The translations under genes were made by a program, and so were the position numbers. A stretch of 64,000 nt of DNA from an uncultured Pelagibacteraceae bacterium (lineage in GTDB: Bacteria > Pseudomonadota > Alphaproteobacteria > Pelagibacterales > Pelagibacteraceae), in the NCBI GenBank assembly GCA_902557385.1, contig CACDZF010000002.1:88736-152735 (forward strand), in the 5' to 3' direction. A model generated the notes under the pieces. That model saw only the letters and a program-made list of their open reading frames with translations, made no database searches and had not been told where the DNA came from. This document shows, one piece after another, positions 32,626-40,828 of the stretch. Position 1 is the first letter of the stretch; every line of letters starts with the position of its first letter.

Positions 32626-33504
32626 TTATTTATTCAAAAATTTATAACTTAAAATTTTATAAGCTAATTTAGCAACCAAAAAATTATATGAGTTGAATCC
32701 TTTTATAGGTGCAAGTTCATTTATGTCTGCGCCAACTATATTGGAGTTTTTTGTGGCAATTTTTATAATATTTAATGTTTCGTCCCAAAATAATCCTCCT
32801 GGCTCTGGGGTACCAGTTGCGGGCATTATACTTGAATCCAGACCATCTACATCGAAAGTTAAGTATACATTTTTGTTTTTAATCATTTTTTTAAATTTGT
32901 TTAAATTCCATTTGGGCTTATCTTTTGCCCAAAATATATTAATTCTTGAATGATTTTTTTTTAAAAAAGATATTTCATTTTTAGAGATGTTTCTGATTCC
33001 AAAAGAAATTATAGATACATTTTTGTAATCTAAACATCTTTTTATTGCAGAAGCATGTGAAAATTTTTCACCATTATAGCTTTCTCTTAGGTCAGCATGA
33101 GCATCAAAATGTAATATACATAATTTTTTATATTTTTTGACAAAAGGATCAATACAACCTGGTGTAATTGAATGCTCTCCTCCAAGAGTAAGAGAAAAAA
33201 GTTTTTTATTGAGAATTTCTTTATTTATTTTAGATATTTTTTTTAATGCTTTATTTATATTTTTATCAATTTTAAAAGGCCTTAAAGTTTTTATACCTAT
33301 TTTTTTGTAAGGTTCACAATTTAATTCTTCATCATATAGTTCGACCTGATGAGATGCCTTAATTATTTCTTTTGGTCCATTTTTGGTACCACCTCCATAA
33401 CTTACAGTTTTTTCTAAACCAAAAGGAACAACTACTACTTTTTCTTTAAAATTGAATTTATTATCAATTCCTAAAAAACCATTTTTATTTGATAGATATT
33501 TCAA
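32626..33504 (-). CDS. speB: Agmatinase-family ureohydrolase
   Basis: This 292-residue arginase-fold enzyme has the manganese-binding sets LGGEHSIT, HFDAHADLRESYNG and LTFDVDGLDSSIMPATGTPEPGG. The family removes urea from guanidino compounds: agmatine to putrescine (SpeB), or related substrates such as guanidinobutyrate. No arginine decarboxylase is visible nearby, so the source of agmatine is unknown. Its neighbours are a deoxyhypusine-synthase-like gene and an ornithine-type decarboxylase, which points to polyamines. The start is TTG 33504, three bases past the upstream stop. Confidence 0.85.
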   Translation of the reverse strand: MKYLSNKNGFLGIDNKFNFKEKVVVVPFGLEKTVSYGGGTKNGPKEIIKASHQVELYDEELNCEPYKKIGIKTLRPFKIDKNINKALKKISKINKEILNKKLFSLTLGGEHSITPGCIDPFVKKYKKLCILHFDAHADLRESYNGEKFSHASAIKRCLDYKNVSIISFGIRNISKNEISFLKKNHSRINIFWAKDKPKWNLNKFKKMIKNKNVYLTFDVDGLDSSIMPATGTPEPGGLFWDETLNIIKIATKNSNIVGADINELAPIKGFNSYNFLVAKLAYKILSYKFLNK

Positions 33505-33506
33505 TT

Positions 33507-34550
33507 TTACCCAAATATTTTTGAAAAATTTTTTCTAGCTCTATTTTTCCAATAACCCTTATGGTATGCGTCACTAGCAATTAAAGGTAAAACTGTGGTT
33601 GCTTCAGCAAAAACCATTTGTTCTTTAGTCACATCTACTTTTCCCCATGAACTAGCTTCTTTTAATGTAGAGCTACTACAAGCTCCATCTCTGGAGTCCG
33701 CAACTGTTATTTGAACAGCATATTTGTGCATATCTACCTCTTTACCTAAAAGTTCAGCACATATTACTGTATCTTGAATGAAATTTTTAGGCACTCCACC
33801 ACCTATCATAAATAGACCAGACCCTTTTGATTTAATTTTTATTTCAGTCAATTCTCTAAACTCTTTAATTGAGTCAATTGTTATATGTTTTTTTGGATTT
33901 TTTTCTTGGTGCATAACAAGGCCAAATCCTGCACTAGAGTCTGTAAAAGCGGGGCAAAATATTGGAACATTGTTATCATAAGCAACTTCAATTAATGACT
34001 CTTTCTTTTTTGAGTTTTTTTTAAGAAATTTGCCTATCTCTTTAATAAATTCTCTTGATGTATAGCTTCGTGGCTCCAAATTATTAGCAATTTCACAGAT
34101 TTTCTTATCACACATTTGTAGTTCGTCTTCATCTATATAGGTGTCATAAATTCTATCAATGTAATTTTTTCTCAATTCCGTATCATCTTGGAATTGAGAA
34201 CCTTGGTAATGTTTAAATCCTAGAGCTTCAAAAAAATCCATATCTATTATTGATGCTCCAGTAGCTATAATTGCATCAACCATATTATATTTAACTAAAT
34301 CTTTATAAATACTCATACAACCGGCAGCAGATGTAGATCCTGCAAGAGTTAAAAAAATTGTACAATTTTTATCTTTTATCATTTCGTTATAGATATTTGC
34401 AGCATTTGCAGTTTCTCTTGAGACGAAAGACATTTTTTCCATTGAAGAAATGATTTTTCTAGAATCAAAAGAAGTTATGTCGATATGTTCAACAGCTTTT
34501 TTTAGGAAGTCTTTTTTACTGTTATGACCAATATTTTTTTTAGAAGACAT
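33507..34550 (-). CDS. Deoxyhypusine synthase-like polyamine aminobutyl/aminopropyl transferase
   Basis: This 347-residue protein belongs to the deoxyhypusine synthase family. The NAD/spermidine-binding folds are represented by LTLAGSTSAAGCM, ATGASIIDMDFFEALG and MIGGGVPKNFIQDT. The catalytic lysine is present in SSWGKVDV (about residue 302), so the active site looks intact. Bacteria lack eIF5A, and bacterial homologues make homospermidine or related polyamines from putrescine and spermidine. The flanking decarboxylase and ureohydrolase fit this. It overlaps the decarboxylase stop by one base. The precise product is inferred. Confidence 0.82.
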   Translation of the reverse strand: MSSKKNIGHNSKKDFLKKAVEHIDITSFDSRKIISSMEKMSFVSRETANAANIYNEMIKDKNCTIFLTLAGSTSAAGCMSIYKDLVKYNMVDAIIATGASIIDMDFFEALGFKHYQGSQFQDDTELRKNYIDRIYDTYIDEDELQMCDKKICEIANNLEPRSYTSREFIKEIGKFLKKNSKKKESLIEVAYDNNVPIFCPAFTDSSAGFGLVMHQEKNPKKHITIDSIKEFRELTEIKIKSKGSGLFMIGGGVPKNFIQDTVICAELLGKEVDMHKYAVQITVADSRDGACSSSTLKEASSWGKVDVTKEQMVFAEATTVLPLIASDAYHKGYWKNRARKNFSKIFG

Positions 34551-35728
34551 TAAGCAACAAGAAATGCTTTGTTAGCTTCTTTGTCGTACATACTCATTAT
34601 TGGTTCATCCTCAACTTCAAAAATTTTATCTGAATAAAAACCATTAAATTGAGTTCTAAAGGTTAAGCCATAAGCTCCTAGTTGTCCTAATTCAATATAA
34701 TCATTTTCTTTTATATTATTAGGAAGAATAAAAGGTCCTTTCATATAATCCATGCTATCACAGGTAGGACCATAAAAATCAAATGATGTTAATTTCTTTG
34801 ATACAATTCTACCATTAGTGATTAAACGTGAAGGGTAAACAATATTAGGAACACCTGCATCAAAAAGTGTCCCATAAGTTCCATCATTAATATAAAGTTT
34901 TTGTTTTTTTCTTAAATTAACTCTTACAATTGTAGATCCACTTTCAGCAACTATTGCTCTGCCTGGTTCACAAATAATCTTAGGAAGTTTTTTCAAGTTT
35001 AAATTTTTCAGACTTTTTTTAATTTCTTCAAAGTAATTATTTAACGATTGAGGTACAAGATCTGGATAAATAGTAGGAAACCCTCCACCAATATTTATAT
35101 AATCAGGAACAATTTTTGTTTTTTTAATTATGTATCCAATTTCATCAATCCCTTTTGTATATGAAATTGGGTGCATACATTGCGATCCTACATGAAAGCT
35201 TAAGCCAATTTTTTTTGCATATTGTTTGGTTAATCGCAATAAACCAATTGCTTCAGAGTTTAAAGCTCCAAACTTTTTTGATAAATCTATTTCAGCATGC
35301 TCATTAGACACTGAAACTCTTACAAATAATTCTAAATCTTTAGCATGATTTGTAGAATCAATTATCTTTATCAATTCATCTTTTGTATCCAATGAAAAAG
35401 TTTTTATATTATATTTAAAATATGCTTCTTTAATGTTCTCCCTACTTTTTACAGTGTGCATAAATGAACATTTAGCTTTAGGATCAATTTTATTTATATC
35501 TTGAATTTCTTTTATTGAAGCAACATCAAAATTATTAATACCGCTTTCTAAAATTGTTTTTAATACTTCAGGATGTGGATTTGTTTTTACAGCGTAAAGA
35601 ATTTCTCCAGGAAATTTATTTTGAAAAGTTTTTGCAGCAACTTGTATCGACTTTTTTCTGATACAATAAATAGGCTCAACAGGTTTTAGTTGACTTACAA
35701 GCTCGTCAACATTCTTAAATTTTTGCAT
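34550..35728 (-). CDS. Ornithine/lysine decarboxylase, PLP alanine-racemase fold
   Basis: This protein of about 392 residues is a group IV decarboxylase. The PLP lysine is in EILYAVKTNPHPEVL (near residue 45). The phosphate-binding GGGFP, the EPGRAIVAESG block and the partner-subunit cysteine in YGPTCDSMDYMKGP are all present. It should make putrescine from ornithine or cadaverine from lysine. I prefer ATG 35728, preceded by a GGGGG stretch, over TTG 35743, which would add five residues. It is the first gene of the polyamine cluster and divergent from regA. Confidence 0.88.
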   Translation of the reverse strand: MQKFKNVDELVSQLKPVEPIYCIRKKSIQVAAKTFQNKFPGEILYAVKTNPHPEVLKTILESGINNFDVASIKEIQDINKIDPKAKCSFMHTVKSRENIKEAYFKYNIKTFSLDTKDELIKIIDSTNHAKDLELFVRVSVSNEHAEIDLSKKFGALNSEAIGLLRLTKQYAKKIGLSFHVGSQCMHPISYTKGIDEIGYIIKKTKIVPDYINIGGGFPTIYPDLVPQSLNNYFEEIKKSLKNLNLKKLPKIICEPGRAIVAESGSTIVRVNLRKKQKLYINDGTYGTLFDAGVPNIVYPSRLITNGRIVSKKLTSFDFYGPTCDSMDYMKGPFILPNNIKENDYIELGQLGAYGLTFRTQFNGFYSDKIFEVEDEPIMSMYDKEANKAFLVA

Positions 35729-35849
35729 CTCATATGCCCCCAAAAAAAATTTAATAAAAAAAGCATCTTAGAATTACTAAAAAACTTTATATTTTCGAAC
35801 AATTAAACCAATACTTAATTAATGTAAATTAAATAATACCTATTGAATC

Positions 35850-35863
35850 TTGTTAATTAACAA
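35850..35863. promoter_or_regulatory. Perfect 14-bp palindrome upstream of the RegA-type regulator
   Basis: TTGTTAATTAACAA is a perfect inverted repeat 13 bases before the chosen ATG of the response regulator. It sits between a TTGAAT (35843-35848) and an ATATAA/TATAAG (35866-35872), so it could be an operator inside a promoter spacer. In an A/T-rich genome such palindromes can occur by chance. Confidence 0.35.
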
Positions 35864-35876
35864 CCATATAAGGGTC

Positions 35877-36443
35877 ATGACAACAGAAATACATAAAGAA
35901 GATAAAACGGCCATTTTAGGCGATAAATCTTTAATAATCGTTGACGACGATAATCCCTTTAGAGAAAGGCTTTCTAGAGCAATGGAAAAAAAGGGATTTA
36001 CAGTTTCTCAAGCAGAGAGTGTAAAAACTGCAATAAATTTAGTAAAAATAAAAAAACCAGCCTTTGCTGTTGTTGATCTTAGATTGGGCGACGGAAATGG
36101 ACTAGAGGTTGTAAAAGAAATTCAAAAGCTAAAAATAAACAGTAAAATTGTAATGCTGACAGGATATGGGAACATTCCTACAGCTGTCGCTGCAATTAAA
36201 GAGGGAGCCATTGATTATTTAGCAAAGCCTGCAGATGCAGACGATGTTGAGAAGTCACTTTTAGCCGATCCAAATAATAAACCACTACCACCAGAAAATC
36301 CAATGTCTGCAGACAGGGTAAAGTGGGAGCACATACATAGAGTTTTTGAATTATGTAATAGAAATGTATCTGAAACAGCTAGAAGGTTAAAGATGCATCG
36401 TAGAACTCTTCAAAGAATATTATCTAAAAGATCACCTAAATAA
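35877..36443 (+). CDS. regA: Response regulator of the RegA/ActR/PrrA family
   Basis: This 188-residue redox-type response regulator has a receiver domain with the acidic pair DDDN, phosphoacceptor aspartate in VVDLRLGDG (about residue 67) and the lysine in YLAKPADADD, a proline-rich linker (PLPPENPMSADR), and a Fis-type helix-turn-helix (NVSETARRLKMHRRTLQRILSKR) nearly invariant in the family. Homologues control respiration and carbon or nitrogen metabolism with the kinase RegB/PrrB, which is not beside it. ATG 35877 is chosen over TTG 35850 because AGGG precedes it and the extra residues are not conserved in type. Confidence 0.92.
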   Translation: MTTEIHKEDKTAILGDKSLIIVDDDNPFRERLSRAMEKKGFTVSQAESVKTAINLVKIKKPAFAVVDLRLGDGNGLEVVKEIQKLKINSKIVMLTGYGNIPTAVAAIKEGAIDYLAKPADADDVEKSLLADPNNKPLPPENPMSADRVKWEHIHRVFELCNRNVSETARRLKMHRRTLQRILSKRSPK

Positions 36444-36987
36444 TCTTTCTAAATTTAATAAGCTTTTTTGTTATAATTGTTAGCAAAGAAATCTTAAATA
36501 ATTCAGCTAATAAAAATGGCATTAGACCAAGTTCAAGCAAGGGTTTGTCCCAACCTATTAAATGTCCAAGCCATAAAATTCCTAAAATATAAATTATTGA
36601 AACAGATAAAATTAATTTTAAGAAAATAAGAAAAATATTTGTTTTTAAATTTAAGTAGCCCGCTAAAAAAGCTGCAAACAAAAAACCAATTAAATATCCC
36701 ATCGTAGGACCTATAAAATAAATTAATCCCAAACCTTTTTCTGGAGTTTCTGCAAATACTGGAAAACCAATTATACCCTCAAACAAATATAAAGAAATTG
36801 TAGCTACACCAATTTTCCAACCAAAAGTTACACCCATAAGAACAACCACAAAAGTTTGCATTGTCATAGGAACTGGATAAAAAGGAATTTTAATTTTAGC
36901 AGAAATTGTTAGCAACAAAGATCCTAAAAAAATCGTTAATAAATATTTTATAATTTTTTGATTTGATAAAACTTTAATATTTTCCAT
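36436..36987 (-). CDS. bioY: Biotin transporter BioY (substrate-binding component)
   Basis: This 183-residue membrane protein has six predicted helices. The family signature KIPFYPVPMTMQTFVVVLMG and GPTMGYLIGFLFAAFLAGYL are typical of BioY, the biotin-binding S component of ECF transporters. BioM and BioN partners are not visible here, so it may work alone or with a shared energising module. Its tail overlaps regA by 8 bp in the convergent direction, and it is 32 bp downstream of an ABC ATPase gene of a different type. Confidence 0.9.
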   Translation of the reverse strand: MENIKVLSNQKIIKYLLTIFLGSLLLTISAKIKIPFYPVPMTMQTFVVVLMGVTFGWKIGVATISLYLFEGIIGFPVFAETPEKGLGLIYFIGPTMGYLIGFLFAAFLAGYLNLKTNIFLIFLKLILSVSIIYILGILWLGHLIGWDKPLLELGLMPFLLAELFKISLLTIITKKLIKFRKII

Positions 36988-37019
36988 TTACCTAATTTAC
37001 TATTTAAATAATAATTAAT

Positions 37020-37958
37020 CTAGTTTTTTGTTATATTAACAAATACATCTTCTAGGTTTCCATCATCACTAGAAATATCTAATATTTTGATATTTGCTTT
37101 GTTAAATATATCAATCAAATCGTTAAAAGATAATGTATTTTTTTCATAAGATACGCGGATTTCATTTTTATTATTATATATTACTTTTAGTGATTTAAGA
37201 GTATCATTTTTTAAATCTATCGGAGAGTCAATTTTAAATGTAACTTTTTTAGTTTGAATTCTGCTTAATAAATTTTGAGTACTATCTAAAGCAACTAAAC
37301 TACCATTGGTTAGGATTCCTATTCTGTCACACACTGCTTCAGCTTCCTCAAGATAATGTGTGGTTAGAATTATTGTAACACCTAATTTATTCAGCAACTT
37401 AACATTATCCCACAGGTTTCTTCTAAGAATAATATCTACACCAGCCGTAGGTTCATCTAAAAAAAGTATTGGCGGTTGATGAACCAATGCTTTGGCCATC
37501 AATAGCCTTCTTTTCATTCCCCCAGATAAACTTCTGGCATAACTATCACCTTCTTTTTCTAAAGAAACAAGTTTAAGAACTGTATCTGTAATTCTATCCT
37601 TTTTTTTAATTCCATACATTCCAGCCTGGAGTTCTAAAAGTTTTCTAGGACTAAAAAAAGGATCTAAATTAACTTCCTGAGGAACTATCCCAATAGATGC
37701 TCGGACTTGTCTTGGATTGATATCTAAATCAAAACCCCAAACATTTACTTCTCCCGAAGTTTTAATAGTGGTACCTGAAAGAATATTTATAAAAGTAGTT
37801 TTTCCAGCACCGTTAGGACCCAATAAGCCAAAAATTTCACCTTCTTTCACCTCTAAGTTTAAATTTTTTAAAGCATGGACACTATTTGGGCTTTTACTGG
37901 AATTTACAGAATAAGTTTTATTTAAGTTTTTAATAGAAAGTACATTTTTTTTATTCAT
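37020..37958 (-). CDS. ABC transporter ATP-binding protein (ABC-2 export type)
   Basis: This 312-residue ATPase has Walker A GPNGAGKTTF, Q-loop VPQEVNLDPF, signature LSGGMKRRLLMAKAL, Walker B PPILFLDEPTAGVD and the H-loop LTTHYLEEAEAVCDR. A C-terminal accessory region of about 80 residues is present. It is of the YadG/CcmA-like class that pairs with an ABC-2 membrane subunit. No permease gene is adjacent on either side, so its partner must be elsewhere. Substrate is unknown. It is divergent from polA across 51 bp. Confidence 0.88.
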   Translation of the reverse strand: MNKKNVLSIKNLNKTYSVNSSKSPNSVHALKNLNLEVKEGEIFGLLGPNGAGKTTFINILSGTTIKTSGEVNVWGFDLDINPRQVRASIGIVPQEVNLDPFFSPRKLLELQAGMYGIKKKDRITDTVLKLVSLEKEGDSYARSLSGGMKRRLLMAKALVHQPPILFLDEPTAGVDIILRRNLWDNVKLLNKLGVTIILTTHYLEEAEAVCDRIGILTNGSLVALDSTQNLLSRIQTKKVTFKIDSPIDLKNDTLKSLKVIYNNKNEIRVSYEKNTLSFNDLIDIFNKANIKILDISSDDGNLEDVFVNITKN

Positions 37959-38009
37959 TGAGACTTATACACATACAACATTCATTACATTTAAGATAAT
38001 ATTATATAA

Positions 38010-38993
38010 ATGGATAAAATAAAAAAAAGTGACCATTTTTATTTAATTGATGGTTCAGGTTATATATTTAGAGCATATTATGCTCTGCCTCCATTAACTA
38101 GAAAAAGTGATGGTTTACCAGTAGGTGCGGTAAGTGGCTTTTGTAATATGTTATTTAAATTGATAGAAGACTCAAATTCAAAAGATAATTTACAAAAACC
38201 AACACATTTTGCAGTTATTTTTGACTCCGCGAGAAAAAATTTCAGGAACGAAATATATTCAGATTACAAAGGAAACAGAGCAGATGCACCAGAAGATTTA
38301 GTTCCTCAATTTGAATATATAAGAAAATCTGTATTAGCTTTCAATCTACCATCTATTGAATTAATTAATTATGAAGCCGATGATCTTATAGCAACTTATA
38401 CCGAACAGATATTAAATATGGGAGCAAAAGTTACCATTGTTTCATCTGATAAAGATTTAATGCAACTTTACAAAAAAAATGTTCGTATTTACGACCCTAT
38501 GAAAAATAAGTTTATTGATGAAAAAGATGTTTTAAATAAATTTGGTGTCAAAGCAAGCAAGGTAATTGATGTTCAATCATTAGCAGGGGATAGCAGCGAT
38601 AATGTACCAGGCGTACCAGGCATAGGGATTAAAACAGCGGCTGAATTAATTAATCATTATGGAAATTTAGAAGTTTTACTAGATAGGGCTCATGAAATTA
38701 AACAAAATAAAAGAAGAGAAACAATTATTGCAAACAAAGATAAAGCTTTAATAAGTAAAAAACTTGTTACGTTAGAAAAAAAGGTTCCAGTGAAAAATAG
38801 AATCGAAGAGTTTAAATTTAAAGCGGTAGACAAAGATAAGCTTTATAAGTTTTTAAGAGAAATGGAATTTAATCGTCTACTTAGCTCAGTTATATCTACT
38901 TATGGTGAGCCTAGCTTGATGAAAAATAATAAAATATCTAGTGAATCGGAAAAACAATCCTCTATAAGTAAAAAAAAATTATTATTTAATTAA
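38010..38993 (+). CDS. polA: DNA polymerase I, N-terminal part (5'-3' exonuclease)
   Basis: This 327-residue frame holds the 5'-nuclease domain that removes RNA primers and repairs flaps: LIDGSGYIFRAYYALPPLTRKSDG at the N-terminus, FDSARKNFRNEIYSDYKGNR, EADDLIATY, SSDKDLMQL, and the helix-hairpin-helix SDNVPGVPGIGIKTAAELI. It stops soon after an A9 run (38970-38978). The rest of PolA continues in the +1 frame. Each half is well conserved, so this is one gene interrupted by a frame change rather than two independent genes. Confidence 0.9.
   Translation: MDKIKKSDHFYLIDGSGYIFRAYYALPPLTRKSDGLPVGAVSGFCNMLFKLIEDSNSKDNLQKPTHFAVIFDSARKNFRNEIYSDYKGNRADAPEDLVPQFEYIRKSVLAFNLPSIELINYEADDLIATYTEQILNMGAKVTIVSSDKDLMQLYKKNVRIYDPMKNKFIDEKDVLNKFGVKASKVIDVQSLAGDSSDNVPGVPGIGIKTAAELINHYGNLEVLLDRAHEIKQNKRRETIIANKDKALISKKLVTLEKKVPVKNRIEEFKFKAVDKDKLYKFLREMEFNRLLSSVISTYGEPSLMKNNKISSESEKQSSISKKKLLFN
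38970..38978 (+). other. A9 homopolymer at the polA frame break
   Basis: Nine consecutive A residues lie where the PolA reading frame changes. Reading through with one A fewer (A8) or two more (A11) joins the exonuclease domain to the 3'-5' exonuclease/polymerase domains without a stop. The cause could be a sequencing or assembly error, a true frameshift mutation, or a site of polymerase slippage. The sequence alone cannot distinguish these. Confidence 0.8.
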
Positions 38994-40776
38994 AACAGAA
39001 AGTGAAATTGATAAATGGTTACAAGATGCAGAAGAAAATGGTGAAATTGTAATTGATACTGAAACAACATCTTTAAATCCGCATTTGGCGGACCTAGTAG
39101 GCGTTTCTCTTAGTACAAAAATTGGTAGCGCATGCTATATACCGATAGGTCATAAAAAAGGTCAATGTTTTAATCAAGAAAAAATTATTAAAAAATTAAA
39201 ACCAATATTAGAAGACAAAAGTATAAAAAAAATTGGTCAAAATATAAAGTTTGACTTTATTGTTTTAAAACATCGTGGAATTGAAATGAATTCTATGGAA
39301 GATACAATGTTAATGTCCTATGTCCTTGATGCTGGGAAAAATAGACATAATATGGATACACTTTCAGAAATTCATTTAAATCATAAGACGATTGCCTTTA
39401 AAGATATAGTTGGATCAGGAAAAAAAGAAATTAATTTTAGCGAAGTTGAGATAAGCAAAGCTATGCTTTACGCAGCTGAAGATGCTGACATCACATATAG
39501 ACTCTATAAAATTTTCCTTAAAAATTTAAAATTAGAAAAATTAATAAATATCTATGAATTATTCGAAAAACCTTTAATTGAAATATTAGCAAATATGGAA
39601 ATTAACGGGATTAAGGTTAATAGTGATTTTTTGGAAAATTTATCCATAAAATTTGATAAGAAAATTAAAAATTTAGAAAGAGAAATTTATAAATTAGCAA
39701 ATAAAGAATTTAATATTGCCTCACCCAAGCAACTTGGAGAAATAATATATAATGATTTAAAAATTGCTGTTTTAAAAAGGACAAAGAAAGGTAGTTTTGC
39801 TACAAGCGCCAGTGTTCTTGAAGATCTAACCTTTAAGGGACATAAATTTCCAAAGTTGATTTTAGACTGGAGACAGGTTTCAAAATTAAAAAATACTTAT
39901 TCTGACTCTTTAAGGGAGCACATCAATCCTAAAACAAATAGAGTACACTCGTCTTTTTTATTGGCAGCAACAACAACTGGAAGATTAGCTTCCAGTGACC
40001 CAAATTTACAAAACATTCCTATCAAGTCAGAAGATGGAAAAGAAATTAGAAAAGCTTTTGTTGCTGAAAAAGGTTTTACACTTATTTCAGCAGACTATAA
40101 TCAAATAGAAATGAGAATTTTAGCAGATCTTGCAGACGTAAAAGAGCTTAAAAAAGCTTTTAAAAAAAATGAAGATATTCATTCTTTAACGGCCAGCCAA
40201 GTTTTTAATGTTGATATTAATAAAGTTGATCAAAATACAAGAAGAAAAGCAAAAGCAATTAATTTTGGAATTATATATGGTATCTCACAATACGGATTAG
40301 CAAAACAAATTATGGTTTCAAACGTTGAGGCTGAAAGTTTTTTAAATTCATATTTTTTAAAATTTCCAGAGATTAAGGACTATATGGAAAAGACTATTAA
40401 ATTTTGTAGAAAAACTGGTTATGTAAATAATATATTTGGAAGAAGATCGTATATTTCTGGAATTAATGATAAAAATTATAATATTAGAAATTTTCAAGAA
40501 CGTGCAGCTATAAATGCCCCAATCCAAGGTTCTGCTGCTGAAATCATGAGACTTGCAATGATTAGATTGAATAAAAAAATTAAAAAAATCAAAATTAAAA
40601 TGCTTTTGCAAATACATGATGAGCTAATTTTTGAAGTTCCTAATAATGATGTAAAAAATTTATGCGAGATAATTAAAGAAGAAATGATTAGTGTTAAAGA
40701 CAGTGATTTACATTCTTTTTCAACTCCTTTAACAGTTGATATAAATACAGGAGATAATTGGGGTATACTTCATTAA
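38980..40776 (+). CDS. polA: DNA polymerase I, C-terminal part (3'-5' exonuclease and polymerase)
   Basis: The frame is open from 38968 and PolA-like residues begin near 38980. It encodes about 598 residues. The 3'-5' exonuclease shows DTETTSL, GQNIKFDFIVLKH and YAAEDADITYRLY, so all metal ligands appear present. The polymerase domain has TTGRLASSDPNLQNIP, motif A DYNQIEMRILADL, motif B RRKAKAINFGIIYG and motif C IHDELIFE. The first usable start codon (TTG 39085) lies after the DTE motif, so independent initiation would destroy the proofreading site. Joined to the upstream frame, the protein would be about 920 residues, normal for PolA. Confidence 0.9.
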   Translation, partial: YYLIKTESEIDKWLQDAEENGEIVIDTETTSLNPHLADLVGVSLSTKIGSACYIPIGHKKGQCFNQEKIIKKLKPILEDKSIKKIGQNIKFDFIVLKHRGIEMNSMEDTMLMSYVLDAGKNRHNMDTLSEIHLNHKTIAFKDIVGSGKKEINFSEVEISKAMLYAAEDADITYRLYKIFLKNLKLEKLINIYELFEKPLIEILANMEINGIKVNSDFLENLSIKFDKKIKNLEREIYKLANKEFNIASPKQLGEIIYNDLKIAVLKRTKKGSFATSASVLEDLTFKGHKFPKLILDWRQVSKLKNTYSDSLREHINPKTNRVHSSFLLAATTTGRLASSDPNLQNIPIKSEDGKEIRKAFVAEKGFTLISADYNQIEMRILADLADVKELKKAFKKNEDIHSLTASQVFNVDINKVDQNTRRKAKAINFGIIYGISQYGLAKQIMVSNVEAESFLNSYFLKFPEIKDYMEKTIKFCRKTGYVNNIFGRRSYISGINDKNYNIRNFQERAAINAPIQGSAAEIMRLAMIRLNKKIKKIKIKMLLQIHDELIFEVPNNDVKNLCEIIKEEMISVKDSDLHSFSTPLTVDINTGDNWGILH

Positions 40777-40828
40777 TAAAGAGGTATTGCCCAAATTAAA
40801 ACAATTTAGTATTTTTATAATAGTCCAT

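Noticed and set aside
38010..38993. polA first half as a stand-alone 5'-nuclease gene (as in some bacteria with separate exonuclease)
   Set aside because: The second half lacks a start codon upstream of its proofreading motif and the two frames join perfectly after a one-base change, so one interrupted gene is the better reading.
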